The notes below the pieces were generated by a model. That model ran no database searches. It worked only from the letters and a program-made list of their open reading frames with translations, and was not told where the DNA came from. A stretch of DNA of 64,000 bases, taken from the NCBI RefSeq assembly GCF_041088075.1, contig NZ_JBGCVY010000069.1:1-64000 (forward strand). Direction: 5' to 3'. Position numbers and translations under genes: made by a program. Origin of the DNA: Mucilaginibacter_A sp041088075. GTDB lineage: Bacteria; Bacteroidota; Bacteroidia; Sphingobacteriales; Sphingobacteriaceae. This document shows positions 8,781 through 17,693 of the stretch, piece by piece (position 1 is the first letter of the stretch; the number at the start of each line of letters is the position of its first letter).

Positions 8781-9424
8781 AATTGTTTTTTTCGGATGAT
8801 CATTAGTCCGTCCCTTATCGGCAGGATTAAATTTTCTACCCGTGAGTCCACAGTTATTCTATCATTAAATTCCCGGAGTAAACGTACGTCGTTCTCCTGG
8901 TTTTCCGGGTTCAATATTTTACCTTTTCGTAAAATATTGTCCACAATTATTAAACCACCGGGTCGGATATTGTCGAGTATTAACTCGTAATATTTGTAAT
9001 TATTGCGTTTATCGGCATCAATAAACGCAATATCGAATATTTTATGCGATAATACAGCGAAAATATCAAAAGCTTCACCAATATATAATCGAATTTTATC
9101 TACGTAACCGGAAGCCAGAAAGTTACTTTTTATGCGTTCTTCCAGTTCCGGGTTGGCTTCTATCGTATAGATTTCGCCGTTTTCGGCCAGTCCTTCTGCC
9201 AGGCAAATGGTGGAATAACCGGTAAAAGTCCCGATCTCCAATACTGCTTTTGGCTGCATTAATTTGCTGAAAAAACTAAGCAACCTTCCCTGATAATGAC
9301 CTGAAATCATGTGCGGACGTAGTACTTTTAAATGCGTTTCGTGGGCAATTTTTTGCAGGACCGGCGGTTCCGGGTCGCAATGTGTTTCGAGGTAGGCTTG
9401 CAGCAAATCGGATGTGAAGTCCAT
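8777..9424 (-). CDS. Class I SAM-dependent O-methyltransferase
   Basis: The 215-residue protein belongs to the catechol/caffeoyl-CoA O-methyltransferase group. The SAM motif is VLEIGTFTGYSTICLA (about 79-94), followed by the acidic loop IYTIEANPE and the metal-binding region FIDADKRNNY and IIVDNILRKG. The substrate is unknown. A -7 box TATCTTTG at 9429-9436 (minus) lies only about five bases before the ATG, so the mRNA may be almost leaderless. Confidence 0.9.
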   Translation of the reverse strand: MDFTSDLLQAYLETHCDPEPPVLQKIAHETHLKVLRPHMISGHYQGRLLSFFSKLMQPKAVLEIGTFTGYSTICLAEGLAENGEIYTIEANPELEERIKSNFLASGYVDKIRLYIGEAFDIFAVLSHKIFDIAFIDADKRNNYKYYELILDNIRPGGLIIVDNILRKGKILNPENQENDVRLLREFNDRITVDSRVENLILPIRDGLMIIRKKQL

Positions 9425-9478
9425 CCGCCAAAGATATAAATTTCAAAATAGTAGTCAGCTTGTCTGTTTTTTGGTGCA

Positions 9479-9491
9479 GATGCTTCTTTTA
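9479..9491. repeat. Single motif copy at the 3' end of ruvX
   Basis: GATGCTTCTTTTA, overlapping the ruvX stop region. A degenerate copy (TGCTTCTTTTACC) lies inside ruvX at 9759-9771. Confidence 0.75.
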
Positions 9492-9905
9492 CCGGCTATT
9501 TTTTTCGAGGTACGATTGTAAAATTATGATGGCTGAAATGGTATCAATCCGCGATTTGTCCTGACGGTCTGTTTTTTTCATTCCGCTTTGTGCGATAACG
9601 GCCGAAGCCATTTTAGAAGTAAAGCGTTCGTCCATCATTTCTACAGGAACTAGCGGGAAATTCTTTTTCAAAATCGTTACAAAACCTTTGATCATCGGTG
9701 CCGATTGCGAAGGCGTGCCATTCATTTGCTTGGGTTCGCCCACCACAAATTTCTCGACTGCTTCTTTTACCAGGTATTTTTTGAGGTAATCCACCACATC
9801 TTTCGGATGGATGGTTTCCAGTCCGGTAGCAATAATTTGCAGCGGGTCGGTTACGGCAATGCCGATGCGTTTGGTGCCGTAATCAAAAGCCATAATTCGG
9901 GGCAT
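9489..9905 (-). CDS. ruvX: Holliday junction resolvase-like RuvX/YqgF
   Basis: The 138-residue protein has the RNase H-like fold of YqgF. The N-terminal motif MAFDYGTKRIGIAVTDP carries the first acidic residue, VVGEPKQMNGTPS follows, then DERFTSKMA, and the late acidic residue is in SRIDTISAIIIL. YqgF is implicated in 16S rRNA 5'-end maturation and possibly Holliday junction processing. Its ATG shares one base with the stop codon of the restriction endonuclease upstream, so the foreign-looking restriction genes are translationally joined to it. Confidence 0.93.
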   Translation of the reverse strand: MPRIMAFDYGTKRIGIAVTDPLQIIATGLETIHPKDVVDYLKKYLVKEAVEKFVVGEPKQMNGTPSQSAPMIKGFVTILKKNFPLVPVEMMDERFTSKMASAVIAQSGMKKTDRQDKSRIDTISAIIILQSYLEKNSR

Positions 9906-10657
9906 TATTTATTTCTTTTTGAATTGAAAGCAATGATTTTTGCCCAATCAATAGAACCATCTTTCAAACAAAACTCTTGTAAAAATTCTGCTGTAAATTT
10001 ATTAAGCATATGAGCATATGCAATTTGAAAATCATCATTGCTTTCTTTTGCTTTATAACCAACAGGTTCTATAATTTCTTTGTATAATTCTGAATCTCCA
10101 GAGATAAATTCCCAAAAATTTTGTCCACAATATTTAAAATAATCTGTACCGTTTTTAGGAAATTTATGTGGTTTACTATCTTTTCCATAGCAACATCCAT
10201 TTACTGCATGTACAATTAGTTTTGATCCACTCGTAGCTAACGTCCTTTTTGCTTGAGCAAAATCATGAAGCATTTTTTCTTGTTGACTTTTATTTCCCCA
10301 ACTTGGCCCAGATTTAATTGTAACTATAAATCTTATATTTTCATTATCAAATTCTAAATCAATTCCATTAATTCCCGATTTACGTCCGCCATAAACACTT
10401 TGATTTATAAAAATTGCTAATCCTTCCATCCAATTCCCAAAAACTGTTTCCTCTTTAGAGGATAAAAAAGCATCAACTATACTTTTAACTATTTCGCTCG
10501 CTGTTAAAACATATTTTGCTTTAAATAGATATGGATTCTTTTTCTTTAAAACCTCTTTGAGCTTTAATTCTTTTAGACTTTCTATCCTACTTTTATGAAA
10601 ATATGATATATTCTGTTCAACGTACTCAATTACATCTTTAAGATCCAGTTTGTTCAT
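9905..10657 (-). CDS. Type II restriction endonuclease, PmeII-like
   Basis: The 250-residue protein is encoded directly after a DNA methyltransferase and overlaps it by 20 bases. From memory, the sequence (NPYLFKAKYVLTASEIVKSI, FGNWMEGLAIFINQSVYGG) resembles PmeII-family endonucleases. The likely nuclease core is GIDLEFDNENIRFIVTIKSG, an Asp followed by a beta-strand and a T-x-K motif as in PD-(D/E)xK enzymes. AVNGCCYG and YFKYCGQNFWEFISG follow. The codons are richer in A and T than in the flanking ruvX and holB genes, consistent with horizontal acquisition. The recognition site cannot be read from sequence. Confidence 0.75.
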   Translation of the reverse strand: MNKLDLKDVIEYVEQNISYFHKSRIESLKELKLKEVLKKKNPYLFKAKYVLTASEIVKSIVDAFLSSKEETVFGNWMEGLAIFINQSVYGGRKSGINGIDLEFDNENIRFIVTIKSGPSWGNKSQQEKMLHDFAQAKRTLATSGSKLIVHAVNGCCYGKDSKPHKFPKNGTDYFKYCGQNFWEFISGDSELYKEIIEPVGYKAKESNDDFQIAYAHMLNKFTAEFLQEFCLKDGSIDWAKIIAFNSKRNK

Positions 10658-11495
10658 ATTCAGATTTTGATTCTAATAAATAGTATTGGGTAGGAATTAA
10701 TTTTTCTGTGATCATTTCATAGTATTCCTTCATAATTTCAATTCCAATTGAATTACGTTTCATTCTATTAGAAACAAATAAGGTAGTACCAGAACCAGCA
10801 AATGGATCTAATACCAGATCGTTTTCTTTTGTAAAAAGCTTGATAAACCATTCTGGCAATTCTTCTGGAAATGCAGCACTGTGGTTTTTATTATTACATT
10901 CAGTAGCTAAATGAAGTACATTAGTAGGATACGCTTTATCTCTTTCTAACCAATTCGAAATGTTTTTTCCAAAGCCACTTCCAACTTTAGAATTATCTCT
11001 TTGTTTATCCGTTTCACTTAAATTTTTCAATCTGGATTTTGCCCAATTGCCCATAGGAACCATTACTTCTTCCTGATACATGTTGAACTTCTTAGTTTTA
11101 TTAAATTGAAGTAGTCGTTCCCAAGAGTCTCTAAATCTATTAGGCCATTTCCCCGGATAGGAATTTTTTTTATGCCATATAAATTCTTCTGTCCATAACC
11201 ATCCTTGCTTTTTCATAGCTAAAATTAACTCCATCACATAAGTACTTCTTTCTCCATCAACAACTTTTTCCTTAATATTTAAAACAAAAGTTCCTGTTGG
11301 CTTGAGAACTCGTAAAAGTTCTTCAGAAATCGGCAAAAACCATTCAACATATTTGTCTGAATGTATTCCTCCATAAGTCGATTTTCTTTGGTCAGCGTAG
11401 GGAGGAGAAGTTATTATTAAATCAACTGTATTGTCTAATATATTTTTTAGTTGATCTTTTGAATCTCCTAAATATAGTGTTGAATCTATTTCCAT
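10638..11495 (-). CDS. Type II DNA methyltransferase (N4-C or N6-A, beta class)
   Basis: This 285-residue enzyme would methylate the sites cut by the nuclease downstream. The catalytic motif IV is TSPPYADQ, at about residues 29-36, and the SAM-binding motif I DLVLDPFAGSGTT comes near the C-terminus. That IV-before-I order defines the beta class. SPPY is found in both N4-cytosine and some N6-adenine enzymes, so the base is undecided. It is the first gene of a two-gene restriction-modification unit. The region upstream to 11620 is A+T-rich and holds its promoter and that of the divergent holB. Confidence 0.9.
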   Translation of the reverse strand: MEIDSTLYLGDSKDQLKNILDNTVDLIITSPPYADQRKSTYGGIHSDKYVEWFLPISEELLRVLKPTGTFVLNIKEKVVDGERSTYVMELILAMKKQGWLWTEEFIWHKKNSYPGKWPNRFRDSWERLLQFNKTKKFNMYQEEVMVPMGNWAKSRLKNLSETDKQRDNSKVGSGFGKNISNWLERDKAYPTNVLHLATECNNKNHSAAFPEELPEWFIKLFTKENDLVLDPFAGSGTTLFVSNRMKRNSIGIEIMKEYYEMITEKLIPTQYYLLESKSEYEQTGS

Positions 11496-11620
11496 TTATA
11501 TTAAAATATGTTCAAAGCTAACTAAAATTTTTAGCTTAGTTTATACTTCCAAAGATACTTACCAAATATCATTACTTTTTCAATACAAAGCTTTTCCTAC
11601 TATTTTCTTAATTTGCAACG

Positions 11621-12766
11621 ATGCAGTTTAAAGAAATCGTTGGACAGGAAACCATCAAGCAAAAGTTGTTAACTACGGTTAAAGAAAACCGGGTAAGCCA
11701 CGCGCAATTGTTTTTAGGGCCGGAAGGTTCGGGCAGTTTGGCACTGGCGGTTGCTTATGCGCAATACATTTCCTGCGAAAACAAATCGGATGAGGATTCC
11801 TGCGGAGAATGCAATTCCTGCCGCAAATACCAAAAGCTGGTGCACCCGGATTTGCATTTTTCGTATCCGTTTTTTGCGAAGCATAAAGACGACACCGCAC
11901 TCACTTTTATTGATCAATGGCGGAAAGCTTTTCTGCATAACCCGTACCTGAACCTGCATGAATGGCGTACATATCTGGAGGCCGAAAACAAACAGGCTAA
12001 CATCAACATTGCCGAATGCCATCAGATTATCCGGAAGCTGAGTTTTAAGCCGTTTGAATCAGAATACAAAATCCTGATTATGTGGCTGCCGGAATATTTG
12101 GACAAAGAAGGCAACACGCTTTTAAAGATCATTGAAGAACCGGCACAAAAAACACTTTTTCTGTTGGTTGCTGAGTCGCAGGATGATATTCTGAACACCA
12201 TTCTTTCAAGAACGCAACTGGTTAAAATTCCGGCATTAAAAGATGCTGATGTGCAGGCTTATTTGGAGCAACACCATCAAACCGAACATTTAGCGGCACA
12301 AATCGCTTACCTTAGTAATGGCAATTTAACGGCTGCGTTGCATATGATCAGTCGCGATGACAGCAGTTACCACGAACTTTTTGCCCGCTGGCTGCGCTTG
12401 TGCTTTACCAACGATGGTTTAAAACTGATTGAATTTACAGAGACTTTAGCAAAATTGGGCCGCGAAAACCAAAAGAATTTTTTGCAATACGGAATGTGTT
12501 TTATTCGCGAATGCGGAATGCTGCTTTCTGGTGCCGGAAGTTTAGTCCATCTACCCGAAAAAGAACTGGTTGTAGCGCAAAATATGGCGGCCAAAGTGCT
12601 TACTTTAGCAATGGTAGAAGTGATTGCAGATGAGCTGGATAAAGCGCATTATCATGTGGAGCGGAATGCCAATCCGCGGATATTGTTTTTAGATGTATCT
12701 TTGCAATTGGTTAAGATTTTAAAATTTAAAACGTTCCCGCAAGGGACTCAACATATATTGTATTAA
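11621..12766 (+). CDS. holB: DNA polymerase III subunit delta'
   Basis: The 381-residue protein is a clamp-loader subunit. The N-terminal AAA+ domain has GPEGSGSL at 33-40 in place of a working Walker A; the missing Lys is usual for delta'. Zinc ligands C52, C61, C64 and C67 form the expected CxxxxxxxxCxxCxxC module. The sensor/arginine region and helical collar follow. The gene lies two bases before ricT, an order also seen in Firmicutes (holB-yaaT), which supports the call. Confidence 0.93.
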   Translation: MQFKEIVGQETIKQKLLTTVKENRVSHAQLFLGPEGSGSLALAVAYAQYISCENKSDEDSCGECNSCRKYQKLVHPDLHFSYPFFAKHKDDTALTFIDQWRKAFLHNPYLNLHEWRTYLEAENKQANINIAECHQIIRKLSFKPFESEYKILIMWLPEYLDKEGNTLLKIIEEPAQKTLFLLVAESQDDILNTILSRTQLVKIPALKDADVQAYLEQHHQTEHLAAQIAYLSNGNLTAALHMISRDDSSYHELFARWLRLCFTNDGLKLIEFTETLAKLGRENQKNFLQYGMCFIRECGMLLSGAGSLVHLPEKELVVAQNMAAKVLTLAMVEVIADELDKAHYHVERNANPRILFLDVSLQLVKILKFKTFPQGTQHILY

Positions 12767-12768
12767 TC

Positions 12769-14139
12769 ATGGGATGTGGAAGTTGTTCCTCAGGCGGCGG
12801 ATGTGCGCCTGCGGGCTGCAAAAGTAACGGCGCTTGCCTTACCAATGGCTGCAGCAAATTAGATGTTTACGATTGGCTATCCAATATGGATATGCCTTCC
12901 AATTATAGGCCTTTTCAAATAGTAGAAGTAAAATTTAAAGGTTCGCGCAAAGATTTTTACCTCAACAACGATAACCTTTACTTAGAAAACGGCGAACTGG
13001 TAGTTACCGAAACCACAACCGGCGGTTTTGATGTGGGCCACGTTTCCATCACCGGCGAACTGGTGCGGATGCAGCTTGTAAAAAAGCATGTAAAAGAAGC
13101 AGATGTAACCAAAAAAATCTTTCGAAAAGCAACGCCTGCGGACGTTGACAAATGGAAAGCCGCGAAAGAGCAGGAGTGGGAAACCATGCACCGTGCCCGC
13201 AAACTGGCTTTGGATTTGAACCTTTCGATGAAGATCAGCGATGTGGATTACCAGGGCGATAAAACCAAAGCTACTTTTTATTACACGGCTGAAGGAAGGG
13301 TTGATTTTAGGGAACTAATCAAAAAAATGGCCGAAGCTTTTCGGATTCGGATTGAGATGCGGCAAATCGGAATGCGCCAGGAAGCCAGCCGTTTAGGCGG
13401 AATTGGTTCTTGCGGGAGAGAACTTTGCTGCTCTACCTGGCTCACTGATTTTAAAACGGTTTCTACGGCTGCGGCACGTTATCAAAACCTGTCTTTAAAC
13501 ACCTTGAAACTAGCCGGCCAATGCGGCAAGTTGAAATGCTGCCTCAACTATGAGCTGGACAGTTACATGGATGCGTTGAAAGATATTCCGGACGATGTGC
13601 ATATTCTGCGTACCGAAAAAGGAGATGCCCGTTTGCAGAAAACGGATATTTTTAAAAAGCTGATGTGGTTTAGCTATCCGAAAGAAGAAAACTGGGTTCC
13701 GGTGCCGATAAAAGAAGTACGCGAAATTCAGCGAATTAATAAAAGTGGCGAATTAGTGCTCGATTTAGGCGAAGGAAAAGCCGCAGAACTGGCGCCAACC
13801 GTGAAAGCTTTTGATTACGAAAACGTAGTAGGGCAGGACAGCTTAACGCGTTTGGATGACCGCAGCAATGCCAACAAACGCAAAAAGAACAATAACAACC
13901 GCAACAAGCCGAAACCAACTTTGGCCGATCCTGCTGCACAAAAACCAATAATTCAGGTGGTAAAAACAGTAGTGCAGGTTAAAGCGGTGCAGCAAAATGT
14001 GCCGGTTGTTCCGGCAGAAGGCGCGGCCGTAGTGGCGCGTGAAGGCGGACCGAACCGTAGGCGCAACCGTCACCGGCCAAACCGAAACCCAAACAATCCA
14101 AACAACCCCAATCAGCAAAACAATAATAAAACAGAATGA
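12769..14139 (+). CDS. ricT: PSP1-domain protein RicT (YaaT)
   Basis: The 456-residue protein has a Cys-rich head (MGCGSCSSGGGCAPAGC) and the PSP1 domain at about 50-240, with CGRELCCSTWLTDF and CGKLKCCLNYE. In Bacillus RicT joins RicA and RicF in a complex with two [4Fe-4S] clusters that affects RNA processing; the Bacteroidota role is not settled. The last ~100 residues are low-complexity and rich in Asn, Arg and Pro (NRHRPNRNPNNPNNPNQQ). Its end overlaps gldH by four bases. A motif-like KEV codon set occurs at 13709 and a KTV set at 13961. Confidence 0.9.
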   Translation: MGCGSCSSGGGCAPAGCKSNGACLTNGCSKLDVYDWLSNMDMPSNYRPFQIVEVKFKGSRKDFYLNNDNLYLENGELVVTETTTGGFDVGHVSITGELVRMQLVKKHVKEADVTKKIFRKATPADVDKWKAAKEQEWETMHRARKLALDLNLSMKISDVDYQGDKTKATFYYTAEGRVDFRELIKKMAEAFRIRIEMRQIGMRQEASRLGGIGSCGRELCCSTWLTDFKTVSTAAARYQNLSLNTLKLAGQCGKLKCCLNYELDSYMDALKDIPDDVHILRTEKGDARLQKTDIFKKLMWFSYPKEENWVPVPIKEVREIQRINKSGELVLDLGEGKAAELAPTVKAFDYENVVGQDSLTRLDDRSNANKRKKNNNNRNKPKPTLADPAAQKPIIQVVKTVVQVKAVQQNVPVVPAEGAAVVAREGGPNRRRNRHRPNRNPNNPNNPNQQNNNKTE

Positions 14140-14615
14140 TCAGGCTGAAGTATTTTTTGAATACTGTTTTTATCGGTGTTTTTTTGGTGTTCTCGGCTTG
14201 CAACGAGCCGGGGACTTTGATTGACCAGAATACAGAAATCAGCAACCACAACTGGTCGTACACCGATAAAATTAAAACTGACGTTAAGATCACCGATAAT
14301 ACGCAGCCCTACAACATCTACTTTAACTTTCGCCATTCTGCCGATTACCGGTACTCCAATATTTTTGTTTTGGTGCATCAAACCAACCCAAACCATCAAA
14401 CCAAAACCACCCGTTACGAATTTAAATTGGCCAACCCGGATGGCGAATGGCTGGGCAACGGCTCCGGTAATTTATACAGTTACCGCTTGCCTTTGCAAAC
14501 TAATTATCGTTTTCCGGCTCCAGGAACTTACTCGTTTACTTTGGAGCAGAATATGCGGGATAACCCGTTAAAAGAGGTTTCGGATGTGGGGTTGCGGGTG
14601 GAAAGGGCGAGGTAG
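14136..14615 (+). CDS. gldH: Gliding motility lipoprotein GldH
   Basis: The 159-residue lipoprotein has a signal ending in the lipobox FSAC (Cys 22). The mature part, with NYN/F-rich strands such as IYFNFRHSADYRYSNIFVLV, matches GldH, one of the Gld proteins needed for gliding in Flavobacterium. GldH homologues also occur in non-gliding Bacteroidota. The start overlaps ricT (ATGA). The sister motif ATACTGTTTTTA at 14161-14172 lies in the signal-peptide codons. Confidence 0.9.
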   Translation: MIRLKYFLNTVFIGVFLVFSACNEPGTLIDQNTEISNHNWSYTDKIKTDVKITDNTQPYNIYFNFRHSADYRYSNIFVLVHQTNPNHQTKTTRYEFKLANPDGEWLGNGSGNLYSYRLPLQTNYRFPAPGTYSFTLEQNMRDNPLKEVSDVGLRVERAR

Positions 14616-14627
14616 ATGCTGTTTTTA
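14615..14627. repeat. Sister-form motif at the gldH/fic convergent junction
   Basis: GATGCTGTTTTTA directly after the gldH stop codon and before the converging Fic stop. Confidence 0.65.
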
Positions 14628-14630
14628 TCC

Positions 14631-15713
14631 CTAATTTTTCAATATTTCCATCAATTCAAAATTCAAATACAGCTTTTCTTTTCCCACCAATTCACTTTTT
14701 AAAAATCCTGCTTTCTCCAAATCATTTAAGTAATTACCAACCGTTTTTAAATTTCCTAAGCCTGCTTTTTCTAAAAAAGAACGTTTGGTATAAGGTAGTT
14801 TAAAAAGTACTTCCATCAAATCTTTTGAATAAATTCTGGGCAATGCTTTGTGTATTTCAGAACCCATTTTGGCCATCAGCAACTCTATTTTTGCAATTTG
14901 CTGCCGCCCTTTTATAGCTGTTTGTTCTACCATATCCAACATGTACATAATCCAGGTTTGCCAGTCGCCTTCTTCTGTAACCCTTCTTAAATTTAAATAA
15001 TAATCACTTTTATGGTCAATAATATAATCACTTAAATATAATGCCGGCAATTCCAGCAAACCAACCAGTTTTAAATACAGCAGTAAAATAATCCTTCCTG
15101 TTCTGCCATTTCCATCAGAAAAAGGGTGGATAGCTTCAAATTGATAATGGATCAGGGCCAATTTGATGAGTGGATCAATGTTATCTTCTGCATGTATAAA
15201 ATCTTCCAGTTCTTTTAGCTTTTGGCGGATGATTTCTTCTCCCTCTGGCGGCGTGTAAACAACTTGTCCGGTTGCCGGGTTAGTCAGTTTTGTTCCCGGC
15301 GTATTTCGTATGCCCGATTGGTTCTCTTTGATTAGCTGCATAATGGAAATAAAGAGATTGGTGGTTAGTATTGGCCGTTTTTCTAATTGTTCAAAGCCAA
15401 ACCACAACGCATCTTTATAATGGATTACTTCTTTTACCGCTATATTTTCGGTGCTTCTATCCGTTATGGTTGCTTTAAAAAGTTCATCCTGCGTGGTAAT
15501 GATGTTTTCAATGGCCGAACTTGCCTGGGCTTCCTGTAAATAAATCGTATCAATAAACAAAGTTGGATTAGGCAAATTGGTAATTGCCCCTTTCAATTCC
15601 GACAAAGCCCTGCTTGCAGCAATCGTTTTTTTTAGGATTACGGTTGTTTCTATTTCGATCTTAGGAGGTAAAGCTGGTAGATCGTTATAAGGTTTTTGAG
15701 GATGATAAGCCAT
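14631..15713 (-). CDS. Fic family protein (probable AMP-transferase)
   Basis: Fic enzymes transfer AMP or similar groups onto protein side chains. The active-site motif HPFSDGNGRTGR is complete at 196-207 (His base, Gly/Asn loop, Arg). An N-terminal inhibitory motif SSAIEN at 65-70 fits the (S/T)xxxE(G/N) helix that blocks ATP binding, so this is a class II, self-inhibited Fic protein. A C-terminal winged-helix-like region (residues ~285-355) could bind DNA. I start at the ATG at 15713; the frame could also use a TTG at 15719. No partner antitoxin gene adjoins it. The promoter has five copies of a GTAAA-type repeat. Confidence 0.92.
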   Translation of the reverse strand: MAYHPQKPYNDLPALPPKIEIETTVILKKTIAASRALSELKGAITNLPNPTLFIDTIYLQEAQASSAIENIITTQDELFKATITDRSTENIAVKEVIHYKDALWFGFEQLEKRPILTTNLFISIMQLIKENQSGIRNTPGTKLTNPATGQVVYTPPEGEEIIRQKLKELEDFIHAEDNIDPLIKLALIHYQFEAIHPFSDGNGRTGRIILLLYLKLVGLLELPALYLSDYIIDHKSDYYLNLRRVTEEGDWQTWIMYMLDMVEQTAIKGRQQIAKIELLMAKMGSEIHKALPRIYSKDLMEVLFKLPYTKRSFLEKAGLGNLKTVGNYLNDLEKAGFLKSELVGKEKLYLNFELMEILKN

Positions 15714-15725
15714 TTTCAATTTTTT

Positions 15726-15821
15726 AACGAAGGTAAATTTCGCCCTCGTTTGTTTTTCGAGAGTAAATATAACTTTTTTTTACCCTCGAAAATTTTTCAG
15801 GAGTAAAATCTACCTTCGTTA
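15726..15821 (-). promoter_or_regulatory. Repeat cluster in the fic promoter, probable operator
   Basis: Five related words of the form CGARRGTAAA occur in 96 bases: AACGAAGGTAAAT (15726-15738), TTTCGAGAGTAAAT (15755-15768), its reverse form TTTACCCTCGAAA (15779-15791), TTTCAGGAGTAAAAT (15795-15809) and TACCTTCGTTA (15811-15821, reverse). The outer pair forms an inverted repeat. They end at the fic start codon and lie upstream of rmuC on the other side. Confidence 0.6.
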
Positions 15822-15851
15822 TTTTTATAAGATAATTCAATTTCAATCACT

Positions 15852-15859
15852 TACTTTTG
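15852..15859 (+). promoter_or_regulatory. Putative -7 box of rmuC
   Basis: TACTTTTG fits TAnnTTTG and lies 16 bases before the rmuC ATG. Confidence 0.45.
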
Positions 15860-15875
15860 ATAAAATTCTTAGTAA

Positions 15876-17255
15876 ATGAACACTATTCTCCTCGTTGCCG
15901 TTCTCGTTATTTTGCTGGTTGCTGTTTTTATCCTGCTAAAAAAAGCATCGCCCATAACTACTTTTTCTGTGGAGGATTTGAAGCGTTTGCAGGAAGAGAA
16001 TGTCGCGCTTAAAATCAGTTTGGGCAAAGCGGAAGAACGTGCGGCAAACTTGCATCAGGAGAAAGAAAATACCAGCAATTTGCTGCGCGAAGAACAAGAC
16101 CGTTTGATTGCCGATTTGGCCGAAGAACGCGAAAGCCACAACGAGACCAAGCAAAAATTAGATCGTGCCGATGCTTTTTTTACCGCACAAAAACAGCAAT
16201 TGGAGCAGCAGAAAGTAGAAATGGAGCAAACCCGGCAGCATTTTCAGCGGGAGTTTGAAAACGTGGCCAACAAAATCCTCGACGAAAAAACACAGAAATT
16301 TACCGAATCCAACCGATCCAATATGGATTTGCTGCTCAATCCGCTTAAAGAAAACATCAAAGCGTTTGAAGCGAAAGTGGACAAGGTTTACAAAGACGAA
16401 TCCAACGAACGTTTTACGCTGAAAGGAACGATTGACGAGCTGATCAAACAAACCAAAATCATCCAAGACGATGCCACCAACCTCACCAAAGCGTTAAAAG
16501 GCGATACCAAAATGCAGGGAAATTGGGGCGAAGTGATTTTGGACCGTGTGCTGGAAGCTTCGGGTTTGGTGGAAGGCGAGAGCTACACCAAACAAGGCAA
16601 AAACATGAATTTGACGGACGATTTGGGCAATCGTTTCCAGCCGGATGTGATCGTTCATCTTCCAGAAAATAAACATCTGGTTATTGATTCTAAAGTTTCG
16701 CTGATTGCTTATGAAAGGTTGGTTAATTCTATCTCCGAAGAAGAAAAAGAAAACCATTTACGGCAGCATGTGCTTTCAGTAAAAAACCATATTTCGGGTT
16801 TAAGTGCTAAAAGCTACCAGAACTTAAACGGCTTGACTTCGCCGGAATTTGTACTGCTTTTTGTGCCGATAGAATCTTCGTTTTCCATCGCCATTCAGCA
16901 CGATCTGGAACTGTTTGAGTTTGCCTGGAAAAAGCGCGTTGTTTTGGTTACGCCTTCTACCTTGCTGGCTACTTTAAAAACCATTGCTTCCGTTTGGAAA
17001 CAGGAACAGCAAACCCGAAATGCACTGGATATTGCCACAAAAGCCGGTTTGCTGTACGATAAATTTGTGGGTTTTACCGAAGATATGAAGAAGATTGAAC
17101 AGCATATAGATGGCAGCAAAAAAGCTTACAACGATGCTTTTAACAAACTGACCACAGGCAGCGGAAACTTAACAGGACGTGCAGAAACACTTCGAAAATT
17201 AGGTGCTAAAAACAGTAAGCAATTGGATCCAAAATTATTGATTGATGAGGAATAA
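15876..17255 (+). CDS. rmuC: DNA recombination protein RmuC
   Basis: The 459-residue protein has an N-terminal membrane anchor (residues 3-23), a long coiled coil (about 30-140, rich in E, K, Q and R), then the RmuC nuclease-like domain (about 170-420) with GNWGEVILDRVLEASGLVEG and VIVHLPENKHLVIDSKVSL. RmuC limits inversions at short inverted repeats in E. coli; the biochemical activity is not firmly known. That role is interesting given the many inverted repeats in this genome. The end converges on a small lipoprotein gene. Confidence 0.95.
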   Translation: MNTILLVAVLVILLVAVFILLKKASPITTFSVEDLKRLQEENVALKISLGKAEERAANLHQEKENTSNLLREEQDRLIADLAEERESHNETKQKLDRADAFFTAQKQQLEQQKVEMEQTRQHFQREFENVANKILDEKTQKFTESNRSNMDLLLNPLKENIKAFEAKVDKVYKDESNERFTLKGTIDELIKQTKIIQDDATNLTKALKGDTKMQGNWGEVILDRVLEASGLVEGESYTKQGKNMNLTDDLGNRFQPDVIVHLPENKHLVIDSKVSLIAYERLVNSISEEEKENHLRQHVLSVKNHISGLSAKSYQNLNGLTSPEFVLLFVPIESSFSIAIQHDLELFEFAWKKRVVLVTPSTLLATLKTIASVWKQEQQTRNALDIATKAGLLYDKFVGFTEDMKKIEQHIDGSKKAYNDAFNKLTTGSGNLTGRAETLRKLGAKNSKQLDPKLLIDEE

Positions 17256-17258
17256 AGC

Positions 17259-17271
17259 GATGCTTCTTTTA
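17259..17271. repeat. Single motif copy in a convergent junction
   Basis: GATGCTTCTTTTA followed by CCGGTAC, three bases after the rmuC stop codon. Confidence 0.75.
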
Positions 17272-17283
17272 CCGGTACTTTTT

Positions 17284-17601
17284 TTACTTCATGCTAATAG
17301 CATCAATCTTAATAACAGAAATGTTATTGGATAGAAGTCCGCAACTATATTTCGTATTTAACAATCCATAGCTCACAATTACCGGAAGTTTATCTTTTTG
17401 AAAATCAACAGGCAAATTATCAGCATGGTAACTGGTGCCGGAACCGTCAATTTTAATCAAAAAACCAAAACCATCTGCTGCAATAGCTCCTGTAAAAATG
17501 ATCGTTGCCGGAACATTTTCTGCCGTTAGCCGATCTGATTTTTTACAACTTGTACTTATAAAAATCAGTAAAACAAAGGCAATCAATAGCTTTTTCATCA
17601 T
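17284..17601 (-). CDS. Small lipoprotein of unknown function
   Basis: The 105-residue protein has a lipoprotein signal (MMKKLLIAFVLLIFISTSC) with the acylated Cys at residue 19, followed by KKSDRL. The mature part is mostly beta with TIIFTGAIAADGFGFLIKID. I recognise no family. Either of two adjacent ATG codons (17601, 17598) could be used. Confidence 0.65.
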   Translation of the reverse strand: MMKKLLIAFVLLIFISTSCKKSDRLTAENVPATIIFTGAIAADGFGFLIKIDGSGTSYHADNLPVDFQKDKLPVIVSYGLLNTKYSCGLLSNNISVIKIDAISMK

Positions 17602-17693
17602 CCGTTTTTTTTAAGCAATACGTGCTTTCTTGTGCAAACGCTACAAAAAACATCACTGAGCTTGTTTAAACTTATTCTTTTGCGCTTTACGCC

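Noticed and set aside
33..11960. Degenerate Walker A in holB as a damaged gene
   Set aside because: Loss of the P-loop Lys is normal for delta' subunits.
14631..15713. Fic gene as a two-gene toxin-antitoxin system
   Set aside because: No partner gene adjoins it and the inhibitory helix is inside the protein itself.
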